Source of the DNA: Leucobacter sp. cx-328
Lineage (GTDB): Bacteria; Actinomycetota; Actinomycetes; Actinomycetales; Microbacteriaceae
DNA length: 64,000 nt
Assembly: GCF_014530035.1 (NCBI RefSeq)
Contig: NZ_JACVMX010000002.1
Coordinates: 1 to 64,000 of the forward strand
Direction of reading: 5' to 3'
The first letter of the stretch is position 1. Each line of letters starts with the position of its first letter. The notes below the pieces were generated by a model. The model had not been told where the DNA came from. It saw nothing but the letters and a program-made list of their open reading frames with translations, and made no database searches. The position numbers were made by a program, and so were the translations under genes. This document shows positions 42,802 through 53,608 of the stretch, in pieces.

Positions 42802-42841
42802 GTGGTGGGGCTGGATGCGGATCCGCGCCACGCCCCACCAC
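42802..42841 (+). terminator. Terminator of the surface-protein gene
   Basis: GTGGTGGGGC (42802-42811) pairs with GCCCCACCAC (42832-42841). The loop carries one GATCCGCGCC (42820-42829). No T-run follows. Confidence 0.65.
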
Positions 42842-42892
42842 CCCCCCCTCGCGCACTCGCCCACTCGTGCACTCTCCTGCGAGAATCAGTGG

Positions 42893-43234
42893 ATGACAAC
42901 GAAGCCAAAATTCAGCTCCACCTTCATCTTCGAGGTGGGCAATCTCACTGACGAGTTCCACCGCATTGATAGTGAAATTGCGCAGCGCGCACGTGAGATT
43001 GATGGGTTCCTCGGTGAGGAAGCTTGGCACAACGAAGAGACCGGCCTCCACGCAGAGGTGTATTACTGGTCCAGCATGGAGTCGCTGCGTGAGCTCGTTG
43101 CGATGGATACCCACCAGCTCGCGAAGGCACGCTACGGCGAATGGCTTGGCGAGTACCGCGTCGTGATCTCTGAGGTTCAGGCGGTCTACGGAAACCCTGC
43201 GCTCGGTCTCGAGCACATCCCTGCCGGCGTCTAA
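42893..43234 (+). CDS. Small dimeric alpha+beta barrel protein (ABM-like), unknown
   Basis: 113 residues beginning MTTKPKFSSTFIFEVG. The pattern of strand, long helix (FHRIDSEIAQRAREIDGFLG), strand (AEVYYWSSMESLREL) and helix (HQLAKARYGEWLGEYRVVIS) resembles antibiotic-biosynthesis monooxygenase / stress-response barrel proteins, small enzymes acting as dimers. I assign the fold by pattern only; the substrate is unknown. It starts at 42893 with conservation at the ATG; the open frame extends upstream through non-coding DNA. It lies nine bases before the dapA-like gene, so probably one operon. Confidence 0.78.
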   Translation: MTTKPKFSSTFIFEVGNLTDEFHRIDSEIAQRAREIDGFLGEEAWHNEETGLHAEVYYWSSMESLRELVAMDTHQLAKARYGEWLGEYRVVISEVQAVYGNPALGLEHIPAGV

Positions 43235-43243
43235 GGGCCCACG

Positions 43244-44158
43244 ATGTCTCTTTTCACCGGCCTGAGCGCCTTCCCACTGACTCCGATGCGCGCGGATCAC
43301 GTCGACGAAGCCGCCTTCGCGGCAATCGTGGAGCGTCTAGCCGTCGCCCGCGTTGACTCGATCACCGCGCTTGGTTCTACTGGCTCCTATGCCTACCTCA
43401 CGCAAGCGGAACGCGCCCGCGTCACCAAGATTGCTGTGGACAACGCTGGAGACGTGCCTGTCTTCATTGGAGTTGGAGCGTTGCGCACAAGCCACATGCT
43501 CGAGAACATTTCGGTGGCCGAGAGTACCGGTGCTTCGGCAGTGCTCGTTGCGCCTGTGAGTTACCAGCCGCTCACGCACGACGAGGTATACGAGTTGTTC
43601 CGTGCGGCAACCGAACGCTCACCACTCCCCGTCATCGTCTACGACAACCCACGCACGACCCACTTCACCTTCGATGTCGATCTGTACGCACGCATCGCGG
43701 CGCTGCCTGGCATCGCATCGATCAAGATTCCTGGAGTGCCCGCTGATCTGGTTGCCGCTCGTGCGCAAGTCTCACAGATTCGCGCTGCGATCCCCCAGCA
43801 CGTGACGATCGGTGTCTCTGGCGACCAGTCCGCTGCAACCGGTCTACTCGCCGGCTGTGACGCATGGTATTCAGTGCTCGGTGGCACACTCCCCGTCCAA
43901 GCACTCGCGCTGGCCCGGGCAGCTCAGCGCGCACGAGCAGGCGATCCACAGGGCGCGGATCTCTTGCGAACCGCGTCAGCTCGGCTCGCACCTTTGCTTG
44001 AATTATTCACCGAGCTCGGCGGTAGTCTCCGTCCGATTGCGGCCGTTGCCGAGCAATTGGGTTATGCAGATATGTCGTGCCTGCCATTGCCGGTACAGGG
44101 CCTCGGATCAGTTGAGCGGGATCGAGTTTCTCAGGTGCTGGCCGAGCTCATCAATTAG
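43244..44158 (+). CDS. DapA/NanA family aldolase (dihydrodipicolinate synthase-like)
   Basis: A 304-residue TIM-barrel lyase of class I aldolase type. Schiff-base Lys161 lies in SIKIPG and Tyr133 in VYDNPR. The substrate loop reads GSTGSYAYL (44-52) where DapA has GTTGE, so true dihydrodipicolinate synthase activity is doubtful. N-acetylneuraminate lyase, keto-deoxy sugar aldolase or a related reaction fits as well. The neighbouring ABM-like protein suggests a catabolic pair (inference). The gene stands apart from lysine genes. Confidence 0.88.
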   Translation: MSLFTGLSAFPLTPMRADHVDEAAFAAIVERLAVARVDSITALGSTGSYAYLTQAERARVTKIAVDNAGDVPVFIGVGALRTSHMLENISVAESTGASAVLVAPVSYQPLTHDEVYELFRAATERSPLPVIVYDNPRTTHFTFDVDLYARIAALPGIASIKIPGVPADLVAARAQVSQIRAAIPQHVTIGVSGDQSAATGLLAGCDAWYSVLGGTLPVQALALARAAQRARAGDPQGADLLRTASARLAPLLELFTELGGSLRPIAAVAEQLGYADMSCLPLPVQGLGSVERDRVSQVLAELIN

Positions 44159-44212
44159 TTCCCTCACTCGGTCCCAGCATTCCGGGGCTGGCGCCGGGCG
44201 CTCAATACAAAA

Positions 44213-44239
44213 GAACCCCACCTCAATGAGGTGGGGTTC
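44213..44239 (-). terminator. Terminator of the first tRNA-Ala
   Basis: GAACCCCACCTC and GAGGTGGGGTTC pair perfectly over 12 bp with loop AAT, then TTTTGTATTG on the minus strand. Identical to 44465-44491. Confidence 0.9.
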
Positions 44240-44241
44240 AG

Positions 44242-44317
44242 TGGTGGATCCTGCGAGAATCGAACTCGCGACCTCCTGCTTGCAAAGCAGGCGCTCTACC
44301 AATTGAGCTAAGGACCC
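44242..44317 (-). tRNA. tRNA-Ala (TGC)
   Basis: 76 nt including the encoded CCA. Acceptor GGGTCCT/AGGATCC, anticodon stem CTGCT-TTGCAAG-CAG with anticodon TGC, T-arm GCGAGTTCGATTCTCGC. Identical to the copy at 44494-44569. Confidence 0.97.
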
Positions 44318-44464
44318 GTTGTTTACCCGGATATTCTCCGTGCGAACTCATTAACTATATCCCAGAATTTCAGGGAGTAAAAATCGGGCGGTCACGAATG
44401 GGCGTTTCGCGGGCCTCGTGTCAGTGCGACACCGCCAGGCTCCCACCAACAAAACACAACGAAA

Positions 44465-44491
44465 GAACCCCACCTCAATGAGGTGGGGTTC
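44465..44491 (-). terminator. Terminator of the second tRNA-Ala
   Basis: Same 12-bp stem as 44213-44239, followed on the minus strand by TTTCGTTGTG. Confidence 0.9.
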
Positions 44492-44493
44492 AG

Positions 44494-44569
44494 TGGTGGA
44501 TCCTGCGAGAATCGAACTCGCGACCTCCTGCTTGCAAAGCAGGCGCTCTACCAATTGAGCTAAGGACCC
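44494..44569 (-). tRNA. tRNA-Ala (TGC), second copy
   Basis: Same 76-nt sequence as 44242-44317. Identity extends through the hairpin and TAAGGACCCGTT flank but not the spacer, so an old duplication of gene plus terminator. Confidence 0.97.
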
Positions 44570-44712
44570 GTTATCTGACCGGGAAGAACCCGTTCCGACT
44601 CAAGAAACTATAGCGCTTCCCCAGCCCTCAGTGCAAAATCGCGACACGCCGACGTGCCAGCGCAAGGCGCCAGCGCCGTACGTCGCGGCACACGGGCGTC
44701 CCGATCCGCGCA

Positions 44713-44746
44713 CGGTTTGGGCAGCAGTTTCCCGCTGCCCAAACCG
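44713..44746 (-). terminator. Terminator of the lipoprotein gene
   Basis: CGGTTTGGGCAGC (44713-44725) pairs perfectly with GCTGCCCAAACCG (44734-44746), about 46 bases past the stop codon at 44793. No T-run. GATCCGCGCA, one base off the common motif, lies beside it. Confidence 0.75.
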
Positions 44747-44792
44747 CAAGACGCATCGACACAGGCGTGCACAAGCGCGTGCACGAGCCGGG

Positions 44793-45347
44793 TTATTCGT
44801 CGGCGATAGTAGCAATAACGTCTTCGAGCTTGAGCGTGACTGGTAGTTCGGGCGACTCTGGGTCAAGCTTGATGAATTCGCTCCCCTGGGTCTGCTCGTA
44901 GACTCCGGCGTACACCCCGGTGACTACATACTTACCCGTTGCCACCCCAGGTTCGTACTCATACTCGGTGAGGAAGAGGAGATCTGTAGTGCCGGGCTTC
45001 AGCGCTCCCACGGCTTTCGGGGTGCCCACACTTACGACCGTGACTTGCTCGGTTGCTGATCCTTTCAGCACGTCGCTCGGGTGCACGACGCGGTCAGTGA
45101 ATGGCAGCCCGTCCATCTCAGTCTCAGTGAATTCCTCGCTGATACTGGCGACAACGACCAGGTCGCTTCCTGCCGTGAGATCTGCGATGGTGCCATAACT
45201 CATCACCCTGCTCACTTCGTAGCTTTCCACCGTCGGTTCTGGGGACACTGCCACTGTGCTCTCACTCGAAGCCGCCGATGAACATCCAGCGAGGCCAGTA
45301 AGGAGAAGTGCTGCAGCACCCATCGCTGCGAACCTGCTTGCAAACAT
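44793..45347 (-). CDS. Lipoprotein, unknown
   Basis: 184 residues. Signal peptide with lipobox LAGC, lipidated Cys22. A Ser/Glu/Pro-rich spacer follows (ESTVAVSPEPTVESYE), then a domain of about 135 residues rich in Val, Thr and acidic residues (DLVVVASISEEF, VTVVSVGT, LLFLTEYEYEPG). I recognise no family. It lies 11 bases downstream of the matrixin-like protease gene on the same strand, so the two secreted products are probably made together. Confidence 0.85.
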   Translation of the reverse strand: MFASRFAAMGAAALLLTGLAGCSSAASSESTVAVSPEPTVESYEVSRVMSYGTIADLTAGSDLVVVASISEEFTETEMDGLPFTDRVVHPSDVLKGSATEQVTVVSVGTPKAVGALKPGTTDLLFLTEYEYEPGVATGKYVVTGVYAGVYEQTQGSEFIKLDPESPELPVTLKLEDVIATIADE

Positions 45348-45358
45348 GTACCGCTCCC

Positions 45359-45925
45359 CTAGTAGATCTTGTTGACGCCGGCGATGTCATCCGCCCGCGG
45401 GGTCGAAATCTTGCACTGCGCATAACGTACCTGGCTCGAGCGGTGCATCACCGCGAGCTTCGAGCAGGCACCCGTGTCCTGATGGGCAAGCCCGAGCGCA
45501 TGACCGATCTCATGCGTAAACACGGATTTCTTCGCTGCGGCTGCGTAGCTGTTTGTGTATTTCGTGTTGAGCCATGCGAAGGCGGTGGAGGTCCAGGCGC
45601 CATTTTTGCAACCTGGTGCCTTGAGAGTGGTGCCGGATTTCATAATTCCGTCGAACCCTGTCGTCCCAAAGTTTCCGTTGGCGACGGTGAGCTGAGCGCC
45701 AGAGCTGACTTTCTTGAAAGTGACTTTCGTGCTGGAGTTCCAGGAACTGATCGCGCTTGTGGCTGCCGATCTGTAGGCCGCGTCTGTTGTCGCGTCCTTC
45801 CACAGAATTGTCCGTGTCTTTATTTTGCACCCTACGAAGTTTGCGGCTTCGGCTGCATCCCCGCTAAAGACCGGGAATGAGACCGCGAGTAAAACCGCAA
45901 GAGTGCCAATCAGAATTTTCTTCAC
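45359..45925 (-). CDS. Secreted matrixin-like zinc metalloprotease
   Basis: About 188 residues. Signal peptide VKKILIGTLAVLLAVSFPVF to about residue 28 (AEAA). The zinc-binding motif is HEIGHALGLAH (His138, Glu139, His142, His148) with the Met-turn AVMHRSS (Met160), which defines metzincins of the matrixin/astacin side. There is no obvious propeptide with a cysteine switch. Three or four cysteines (C33, C106, C154, C173) could form disulphides. The GTG at 45925 is chosen since AAAGGGGG lies five bases upstream and the signal peptide begins there. The neighbouring lipoprotein may be a partner or inhibitor (inference). Confidence 0.88.
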   Translation of the reverse strand: MKKILIGTLAVLLAVSFPVFSGDAAEAANFVGCKIKTRTILWKDATTDAAYRSAATSAISSWNSSTKVTFKKVSSGAQLTVANGNFGTTGFDGIMKSGTTLKAPGCKNGAWTSTAFAWLNTKYTNSYAAAAKKSVFTHEIGHALGLAHQDTGACSKLAVMHRSSQVRYAQCKISTPRADDIAGVNKIY

Positions 45926-46290
45926 GCTTCCCCCTTTCGGTACGAACACCTCATCGTGTTCTTGGGATTTAGTTTGGTGAAGCTATGAGATTCACACAAG
46001 CGCTTTTTTGTACAAGGCGTTGTTTCACTACTCGTACATTTGGCGGCGCGCACATTCCTGCGGTGGGATGCGGATCGCAAAGCGTCATCCTCAGACGCAC
46101 GAGAGTCTCACAAGCGCGTCAATTTGGTCAGTCTGCGGGTGCTGCTCTGTGCACACACGCAAACCCTTGAGAGAGGCGTTTACGGCGATCTATTTTGTCG
46201 TCACTATGACGAATTGTGTCGGATCGCTGTCAGAAGGCGGACTTGGCAAAGACGTACGTGCCTTGAGCGCCGCGAGCTTGGCGCTGGTGC

Positions 46291-46342
46291 TTGTTCGCTC
46301 GTTCGCTTGTTCGCTCGTTCGTTCGCTCGTTCGTTCGCTCGT
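46291..46342. repeat. Tandem GTTCGCTC / GTTC microsatellite-like array
   Basis: About 52 bases made only of TTGTTCGCTC, GTTCGCTT and GTTC units. It is intergenic, so length changes would not affect a protein here. Confidence 0.9.
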
Positions 46343-46417
46343 GGAGACGATACGAGTGAGAGACTCAGCACCTATCCACTGCGCTCAGCCGCAAACGAGA
46401 AGTGCGCGCAGAAATGA

Positions 46418-46449
46418 CGAAAGGCAGTTGATTTCTCAACTGCCTTTCG
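46418..46449 (-). terminator. Terminator of tRNA-Ile
   Basis: A perfect 14-bp stem, CGAAAGGCAGTTGA with TCAACTGCCTTTCG, loop TTTC, five bases beyond the tRNA; then TCATTTCT on the minus strand. Confidence 0.88.
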
Positions 46450-46453
46450 GTTT

Positions 46454-46530
46454 TGGTGGGGCTACCAGGACTTGAACCTGGGACCTCTTCATTATCAGTG
46501 AAGCGCTCTAACCACCTGAGCTATAGCCCC
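46454..46530 (-). tRNA. tRNA-Ile (GAT)
   Basis: 77 nt including encoded CCA. Acceptor GGGGCTA/TAGCCCC, anticodon stem-loop CTTCA-CTGATAA-TGAAG giving GAT, T-arm CCAGGTTCAAGTCCTGG. Downstream of gyrA-DUF3566, the usual actinobacterial place for tRNA-Ile. Confidence 0.97.
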
Positions 46531-46599
46531 GCAACCAAGAGTTAACTTTATACGGTCAATCCTTGGCCGGCAAAATCGACGCCGCCTGTTCGGCGTGTC

Positions 46600-47007
46600 T
46601 TAGTTGCTGGTGAAACCAAGCTGGAAGCCGCCAACAACCCGCACAATGAGGTTGTAGAGCAGCGCAGCGATTGCACCGAGTACGGTTCCGACGACGACGT
46701 TCAGTACGCCGACGATAACCGAGAAGCCGAAGACCTGGGCAAAGCCGAGGATATTCAGCAAGCTGTACTCGCCACCGGTGATGTCCATGAAGAGCTGGTT
46801 GATCTGATCGAGCACGCCAGTCTGCACAAGCACGAAGTACACGAGGATCGTTGCGACGATGCTCACTACCGCGAGGCACACCGAAACGAGGAACGAGAAC
46901 TTCACGGCCGACCAGAAATCGACGTAAACGAGCTTCAGGCGGACCTGCTTGGTCGGCGCCTTCTTACGGCTCTTGTTCGCGAGCTTGTCTGCGACTGTAT
47001 TACTCAT
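46600..47007 (-). CDS. DUF3566 membrane protein
   Basis: 135 residues with a basic N-terminus ([15 protein letters not shown]) and two membrane regions (about 35-62 and 92-122) separated by a loop with [13 protein letters not shown]. The family is restricted to actinobacteria and nearly always follows gyrA. Its role is unknown; topology suggests an inner-membrane protein. The ATG overlaps the gyrA stop by eight bases, so it is the last gene of gyrB-gyrA-DUF3566. Confidence 0.94.
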   Translation of the reverse strand: MSNTVADKLANKSRKKAPTKQVRLKLVYVDFWSAVKFSFLVSVCLAVVSIVATILVYFVLVQTGVLDQINQLFMDITGGEYSLLNILGFAQVFGFSVIVGVLNVVVGTVLGAIAALLYNLIVRVVGGFQLGFTSN

Positions 47008-49537
47008 TCACGTTTTCCTTGTTCTCTGGGGTCTCAGATTCAGAATCTTCAGAGGTGCCCTCGTCGAGACCGCGCTCCGAATTCCGCGCGATCCCAATAA
47101 TACGATCCTGTTCTGGGAACCGTGCAAACACGACGCCCATGGTGTTACGGCCCTTGGCAGGAACTTCGTTCACGTTTGAACGAACAACCTTGCCACTTGC
47201 GAGGACGACAAGAACTTCGTCGTCCTCCCCCACGATGAAGCCGCCGACAAGATCGCCGCGTTCCTCATCGAGCTTTGCAACCTTGATGCCGTAACCGCCG
47301 CGCTGCTGGACTCGGTACTCGTCTGCAGCGGTTCGCTTTGCGTAGCCACCTTCGGTGACAACAAAGACAAATCCCTGATCATCGGTCAAACGCGAGGCCG
47401 CAAGCAGTGAATCTCCCTCACGGAAGTTCATACCGCGAACACCGCTGGTCGAGCGACCCATCGGACGGAGCGCATCATCGCTCGCCGTGAAGCGGATCGA
47501 CATTCCGTGCTTCGAGATCATCAGAATGTCATCATCAGCCTCTGCGACCAACGCAGAAATGAGCTCGTCACCCTCGCGGAGCTTGATCGCGATAATGCCG
47601 CCGGTACGGTTCGTGTCGTACTCAGCAAGAGCTGTCTTCTTTACCAGACCGTTACGGGTAGCGAGCAACAGGTAGCCGGCGTCCGAGTAGTCACGGAGAT
47701 CGAGAATCTGCGTGACCGTCTCGTCTGGCGCGAGCGCAAGCAGGTTTGCAAGGTGCTGGCCCTTTGCGTCACGACCGCCCTCAGCAAGCTCATACGCCTT
47801 TGCACGGTACACACGGCCGGTGTTCGTGAAGAACAACAGCCAGTGATGCGTAGTGGTCACGAAGAAGTGCTCAACGATGTCATCAGCACGCAGCTGCGCA
47901 CCCTTGACACCCTTGCCGCCACGGTGCTGCGAACGGTAGTTGTCGATGCGCGTGCGCTTTACGTAGCCACCGCGGGTAACGGTGACGACCATTTCCTCTT
48001 CAGGAATGAGGTCTTCCATCGACATGTCGCCGTCGTAGCCGTGAAGAATCGTGGTGCGGCGATCGTCGCCGAACTTCTGCACGACCTCGTCAAGCTCCTC
48101 AGCGATGATCGAGCGCTGCTCTTCAGGCGAAGCGAGGATGCCCTCGTAGTCCTTAATGAGTGCCTCGAGCTTTGCTGCGAGATCAAGGATCTTCTGGCGC
48201 TCCAGCGCTGCAAGACGACGCAGCTGGAGGGCAAGAATTGCGTCGGCCTGAATCTGATCGACGTCGAGGAGCGTCATGAGGCCCTCACGAGCCTCATCGA
48301 CCGTTGGCGATCGGCGGATCAGTGCGATGACCTCGTCAAGCGCATCGAGTGCCTTGAGGTAGCCACGCTGAATGTGTGCCTCAGCCTCAGCCTTCCTCAA
48401 GCGGTACTCGGTACGGCGGACGATGACCTCGACCTGGTGGCGTACCCAGTAGGTAATGAAGCCGTCGAGCGGCAGCGTGCGGGGCACACCGTCGACGATG
48501 GCAAGCATGTTCGCGCCGAAGTTCTCCTGCAGCTGCGTGTGCTTGTACAGGTTGTTCAGTACAACCTTTGCGATCGCATCGCGCTTCAGCACGATGACTA
48601 GGCGCTGACCGGTACGACCACTGGTCTCATCGCGAATATCCGCGATGCCCTGGATCTTGCCTTCCTTCACGAGGTCGGCAATCTTAATCGCGAGATTATC
48701 CGGGTTCACCTGGTACGGGAGCTCGGTCACCACGAGGCAGGTACGACCGTGGATCTCTTCGATCTCCACGACAGCACGCATGGTGATCGATCCGCGTCCC
48801 GTCGTGTAAGCATCGCGGATACCGCGGGTACCGAGGATGCGCGCACCCGTTGGGAAATCAGGACCCGATACGCGCTCCATGAGGGCTTCGAGAAGCTCTT
48901 CCTTGGAGGCGTCGGGGTTCTCGAGGTGCCATTTCGCAGCGCTTGCAACCTCACGGAGGTTGTGCGGCGGAATGTTCGTCGCCATGCCGACCGCGATACC
49001 CACTGAGCCGTTGACCAGCAGGTTCGGGAATCGCGCCGTCAGGACCGTGGGCTCCTGGGTACGACCATCGTAGTTGTCCTGGAAATCGACGGTGTCTTCA
49101 TCGATATCGCGCACCATTTCCATGGCGAGCTGGGACATCTTGGTCTCGGTATAACGGTGTGCAGCCGCGCCGTCGTTACCCGGCGAGCCGAAGTTGCCCT
49201 GACCAAGCGCAAGTGGATACCGCATTGCCCATGGCTGCACGAGGCGAACGAGGGAGTCGTACACCGCCGAGTCACCGTGCGGGTGGAACTGACCCATGAC
49301 GTCACCGATAACACGGGTGCACTTCGAGAATGCCTTGTCTGGGCGGTAGCCACCGTCGTACATCGTGTAGATCACACGACGGTGAACGGGCTTCAAACCG
49401 TCACGAACGTCAGGAAGCGCACGACCAACGATCACGCTCATTGCGTAATCGAGGTACGAGCGCTGCATCTCGGTCTTCAGCTCGATCTGCTCGATGCGTC
49501 CCCTGGATGCATCGGTGCCGGTATTCTCAGTGCTCAC
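47000..49537 (-). CDS. gyrA: DNA gyrase subunit A
   Basis: About 845 residues. The breakage-reunion subunit of gyrase, which with GyrB introduces negative supercoils. The catalytic Tyr is about residue 129 ([11 protein letters not shown]). The quinolone region reads [10 protein letters not shown] with Ser90 and Asp94, the susceptible-type residues. A GyrA box (HRGGKGVKG, with His for the usual Gln) lies near 530, and beta-pinwheel repeats form the C-terminal domain. GTG 49537 is chosen because GGAGG lies eight bases upstream. The frame is open further into gyrB, but that part lacks homology. It starts 25 bases after the gyrB stop. Confidence 0.97.
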   Translation of the reverse strand: MSTENTGTDASRGRIEQIELKTEMQRSYLDYAMSVIVGRALPDVRDGLKPVHRRVIYTMYDGGYRPDKAFSKCTRVIGDVMGQFHPHGDSAVYDSLVRLVQPWAMRYPLALGQGNFGSPGNDGAAAHRYTETKMSQLAMEMVRDIDEDTVDFQDNYDGRTQEPTVLTARFPNLLVNGSVGIAVGMATNIPPHNLREVASAAKWHLENPDASKEELLEALMERVSGPDFPTGARILGTRGIRDAYTTGRGSITMRAVVEIEEIHGRTCLVVTELPYQVNPDNLAIKIADLVKEGKIQGIADIRDETSGRTGQRLVIVLKRDAIAKVVLNNLYKHTQLQENFGANMLAIVDGVPRTLPLDGFITYWVRHQVEVIVRRTEYRLRKAEAEAHIQRGYLKALDALDEVIALIRRSPTVDEAREGLMTLLDVDQIQADAILALQLRRLAALERQKILDLAAKLEALIKDYEGILASPEEQRSIIAEELDEVVQKFGDDRRTTILHGYDGDMSMEDLIPEEEMVVTVTRGGYVKRTRIDNYRSQHRGGKGVKGAQLRADDIVEHFFVTTTHHWLLFFTNTGRVYRAKAYELAEGGRDAKGQHLANLLALAPDETVTQILDLRDYSDAGYLLLATRNGLVKKTALAEYDTNRTGGIIAIKLREGDELISALVAEADDDILMISKHGMSIRFTASDDALRPMGRSTSGVRGMNFREGDSLLAASRLTDDQGFVFVVTEGGYAKRTAADEYRVQQRGGYGIKVAKLDEERGDLVGGFIVGEDDEVLVVLASGKVVRSNVNEVPAKGRNTMGVVFARFPEQDRIIGIARNSERGLDEGTSEDSESETPENKENVNE

Positions 49538-49562
49538 GCTCTCGACCTCCGGGGTCTCATTG

Positions 49563-51908
<2,346 letters not shown>

Positions 51909-52400
51909 CTATCCGTAGGTGTCTCTGGGGCCTCGACCAGGCACAACTCGTCGACCGTGCCGCCAGGTTGGAGCCCCCGGAGCCATGAACTTGATATCGC
52001 GAATATCGGAATCTGGGTAGTCAACAAGAATTCGGGTAATGAGTTCAGCACGCAATCGTCGGAGCTCAGTCGCCCAAGTCGTCGAATCGCACTGCACCTG
52101 GAGGATGCCATTCTCAATGCCGACCACGGTCGTGTGTGCAGCGGTGGACTCCCCCGCGAACGCAGACCACTCGGAAACCAGGCGCGCCTGATCAAGTTCT
52201 CCGCGCCACCCCATGTCTTGGGCAACGACATCGAGAAGGTCGCCGAGCGCGCGCGGGTCCCGTCCTTTGGCAAAGGGTCGAGTGATGCCTTCACCGTCTT
52301 GGGCGGCGAGACGGCGGCGTCGCATAGGACGCCCTTTCCATACCGACTTCGCACGCAGGTATGCGTCGGCAGAAAAGCCTGGACTACCTGGCGCCACCAT
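51909..52400 (-). CDS. dciA: DciA-like protein (DUF721)
   Basis: 163 residues. DUF721/DciA proteins act as helicase loaders or operators for DnaB in bacteria lacking DnaC/DnaI. The domain is in the second half (about 52-145, LLDVVAQDMGWRGELDQARL, WSAFAGESTAAHTTVVGIEN, VQCDSTTWATELRRL). The N-terminus is basic and probably flexible. The start lies two bases after the recF stop, so recF-dciA is an operon. The order recF-DUF721-gyrB is standard in actinobacteria. Confidence 0.92.
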   Translation of the reverse strand: MVAPGSPGFSADAYLRAKSVWKGRPMRRRRLAAQDGEGITRPFAKGRDPRALGDLLDVVAQDMGWRGELDQARLVSEWSAFAGESTAAHTTVVGIENGILQVQCDSTTWATELRRLRAELITRILVDYPDSDIRDIKFMAPGAPTWRHGRRVVPGRGPRDTYG

Positions 52401-52402
52401 TA

Positions 52403-53599
52403 CTAAGTGCCCTCTACGAGCTCGCCGGCGATGACCTGAACTTCGTGCCAGTCCAGCCCTGCCGGGATATCTTCGCGGACAGCAGAGGTGACAATAACCT
52501 GCTCAAAATCACTCACCGCTTGCATCAATCGCTCACGACGCCCAGTATCCAACTCAGCGAAGACATCATCGAGAAGAATCACGGGATCACCGGCAGAAGA
52601 CTCAGCGCGAAGGACATTAGCGAGTCCGACTTTAAGGGCGAGCGCGAATGACCACGACTCACCATGGCTCGCGTATCCCTTTACTGGCAACGAATTGAGC
52701 GAAAGTAGGATGTCATCCCGATGGGGTCCAACCAGTGTCACTCCCCGATCAAACTCGCGCTGCCGAACCAGCTGAATTGCCTCGTGGAACTGTTCAGTGA
52801 GCGTTTCACGTGAAACCGATGGGCCCTCCATTGACTGTGAAGCGCGCGAGGCGCCGAGCCCTGTTTCACGTGAAACACGATGCGAATTTACTCCCTCGAG
52901 TACGTCAGCAACTGATTCGAAGACACGCATCGTGGGTGAATGGTCCGCCCCGACAAGTGAAGTGTAGGCGTCGCGCATGGGTGTTTCGAGGTCGGTGATT
53001 AAATCACGCCGTGCCAACATGATTCGCACACCGTGCTCAACGAGCTGCTCATCCCAAACGGAGAGAGTCGACTCAATAGCCGAACGTGGCTGCGTTCGTG
53101 CTGACTTCAGCAGCGCAGTGCGCTGCTTGACGATCTTCTCGTAGTCGTTCAGGGCTCCGCCGGCAATCGGAAGGCGTGCCGCTAGTGCATCGTCCATGAA
53201 GCGACGGCGAACGGATGGTTCACCACGAACGATCGTAAGATCCTCCGGGGCGAACAGAACTGAGGAAAACCAGCGAGTGAGCTCGCGTGCGCGAACAGGA
53301 TTTCCGTTCAGCTGTGCACGATTAGCGCCGACGCGGTTGATCTGTGCCTCGAGAATGACGTCGCGCTCCCCCGCTGCGACTTTCATGCGTGCGATTGCTG
53401 CCGGTGCGTCTCCGCGTACCATCGCAGCATCCGAGCTCACGCGGTGTGAACGAAGCGTCGAGAAGAAACCAACTGCCTCAACAAGGTTGGTCTTGCCCTG
53501 TCCGTTTTTGCCGAAGAGCAGGTTCGGTCCTGGTTTGAGCGGGAGTTCCGCAGAAACGTAGTTCCGAAAATCCTTTAGAGAAAGGTGCGCGACGCGCAA
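52403..53599 (-). CDS. recF: DNA repair/replication protein RecF
   Basis: A 398-residue SMC-like ATPase that loads RecA at gaps through RecOR. Walker A is GKNGQGKTN (30-38), FSSVLFAPEDLTIV precedes the coiled part, and the ABC signature/Walker B near the end is ILLDDVFAELD. An unusual segment (about 230-270) reads VSRET twice, 20 residues apart; both copies are encoded by parS sequences (52802 and 52862). It starts nine bases after the dnaN stop. gnd, which sits between dnaN and recF in many relatives, is missing. Confidence 0.96.
   Translation of the reverse strand: MRVAHLSLKDFRNYVSAELPLKPGPNLLFGKNGQGKTNLVEAVGFFSTLRSHRVSSDAAMVRGDAPAAIARMKVAAGERDVILEAQINRVGANRAQLNGNPVRARELTRWFSSVLFAPEDLTIVRGEPSVRRRFMDDALAARLPIAGGALNDYEKIVKQRTALLKSARTQPRSAIESTLSVWDEQLVEHGVRIMLARRDLITDLETPMRDAYTSLVGADHSPTMRVFESVADVLEGVNSHRVSRETGLGASRASQSMEGPSVSRETLTEQFHEAIQLVRQREFDRGVTLVGPHRDDILLSLNSLPVKGYASHGESWSFALALKVGLANVLRAESSAGDPVILLDDVFAELDTGRRERLMQAVSDFEQVIVTSAVREDIPAGLDWHEVQVIAGELVEGT
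52802..52817. promoter_or_regulatory. parS: parS site in recF
   Basis: CGTTTCACGTGAAACC: perfect 14-base core. Read on the minus strand in the recF frame it encodes VSRET. Confidence 0.88.
52862..52877. promoter_or_regulatory. parS: parS site in recF, perfect consensus
   Basis: TGTTTCACGTGAAACA is the exact 16-base parS consensus. It is 60 bases from the other recF site, so both keep the same reading frame and both encode VSRET. Confidence 0.93.
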
Positions 53600-53608
53600 C
53601 GCTGCCTC

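Larger units (their letters stand above)
45926..46453. other. Spacer without genes
   Basis: About 530 bases between tRNA-Ile and the protease gene. It holds the protease leader, a tandem GTTCGCTC-type array (46291-46342) and the tRNA-Ile terminator (46418-46449). Short open frames across it show no typical codon use. Its GC content is lower than that of coding neighbours. Confidence 0.6.

Noticed and set aside
44213..44569. CRISPR-like direct repeats
   Set aside because: The repeated units are complete tRNA-Ala genes with terminators, only two copies, and no cas gene is nearby.
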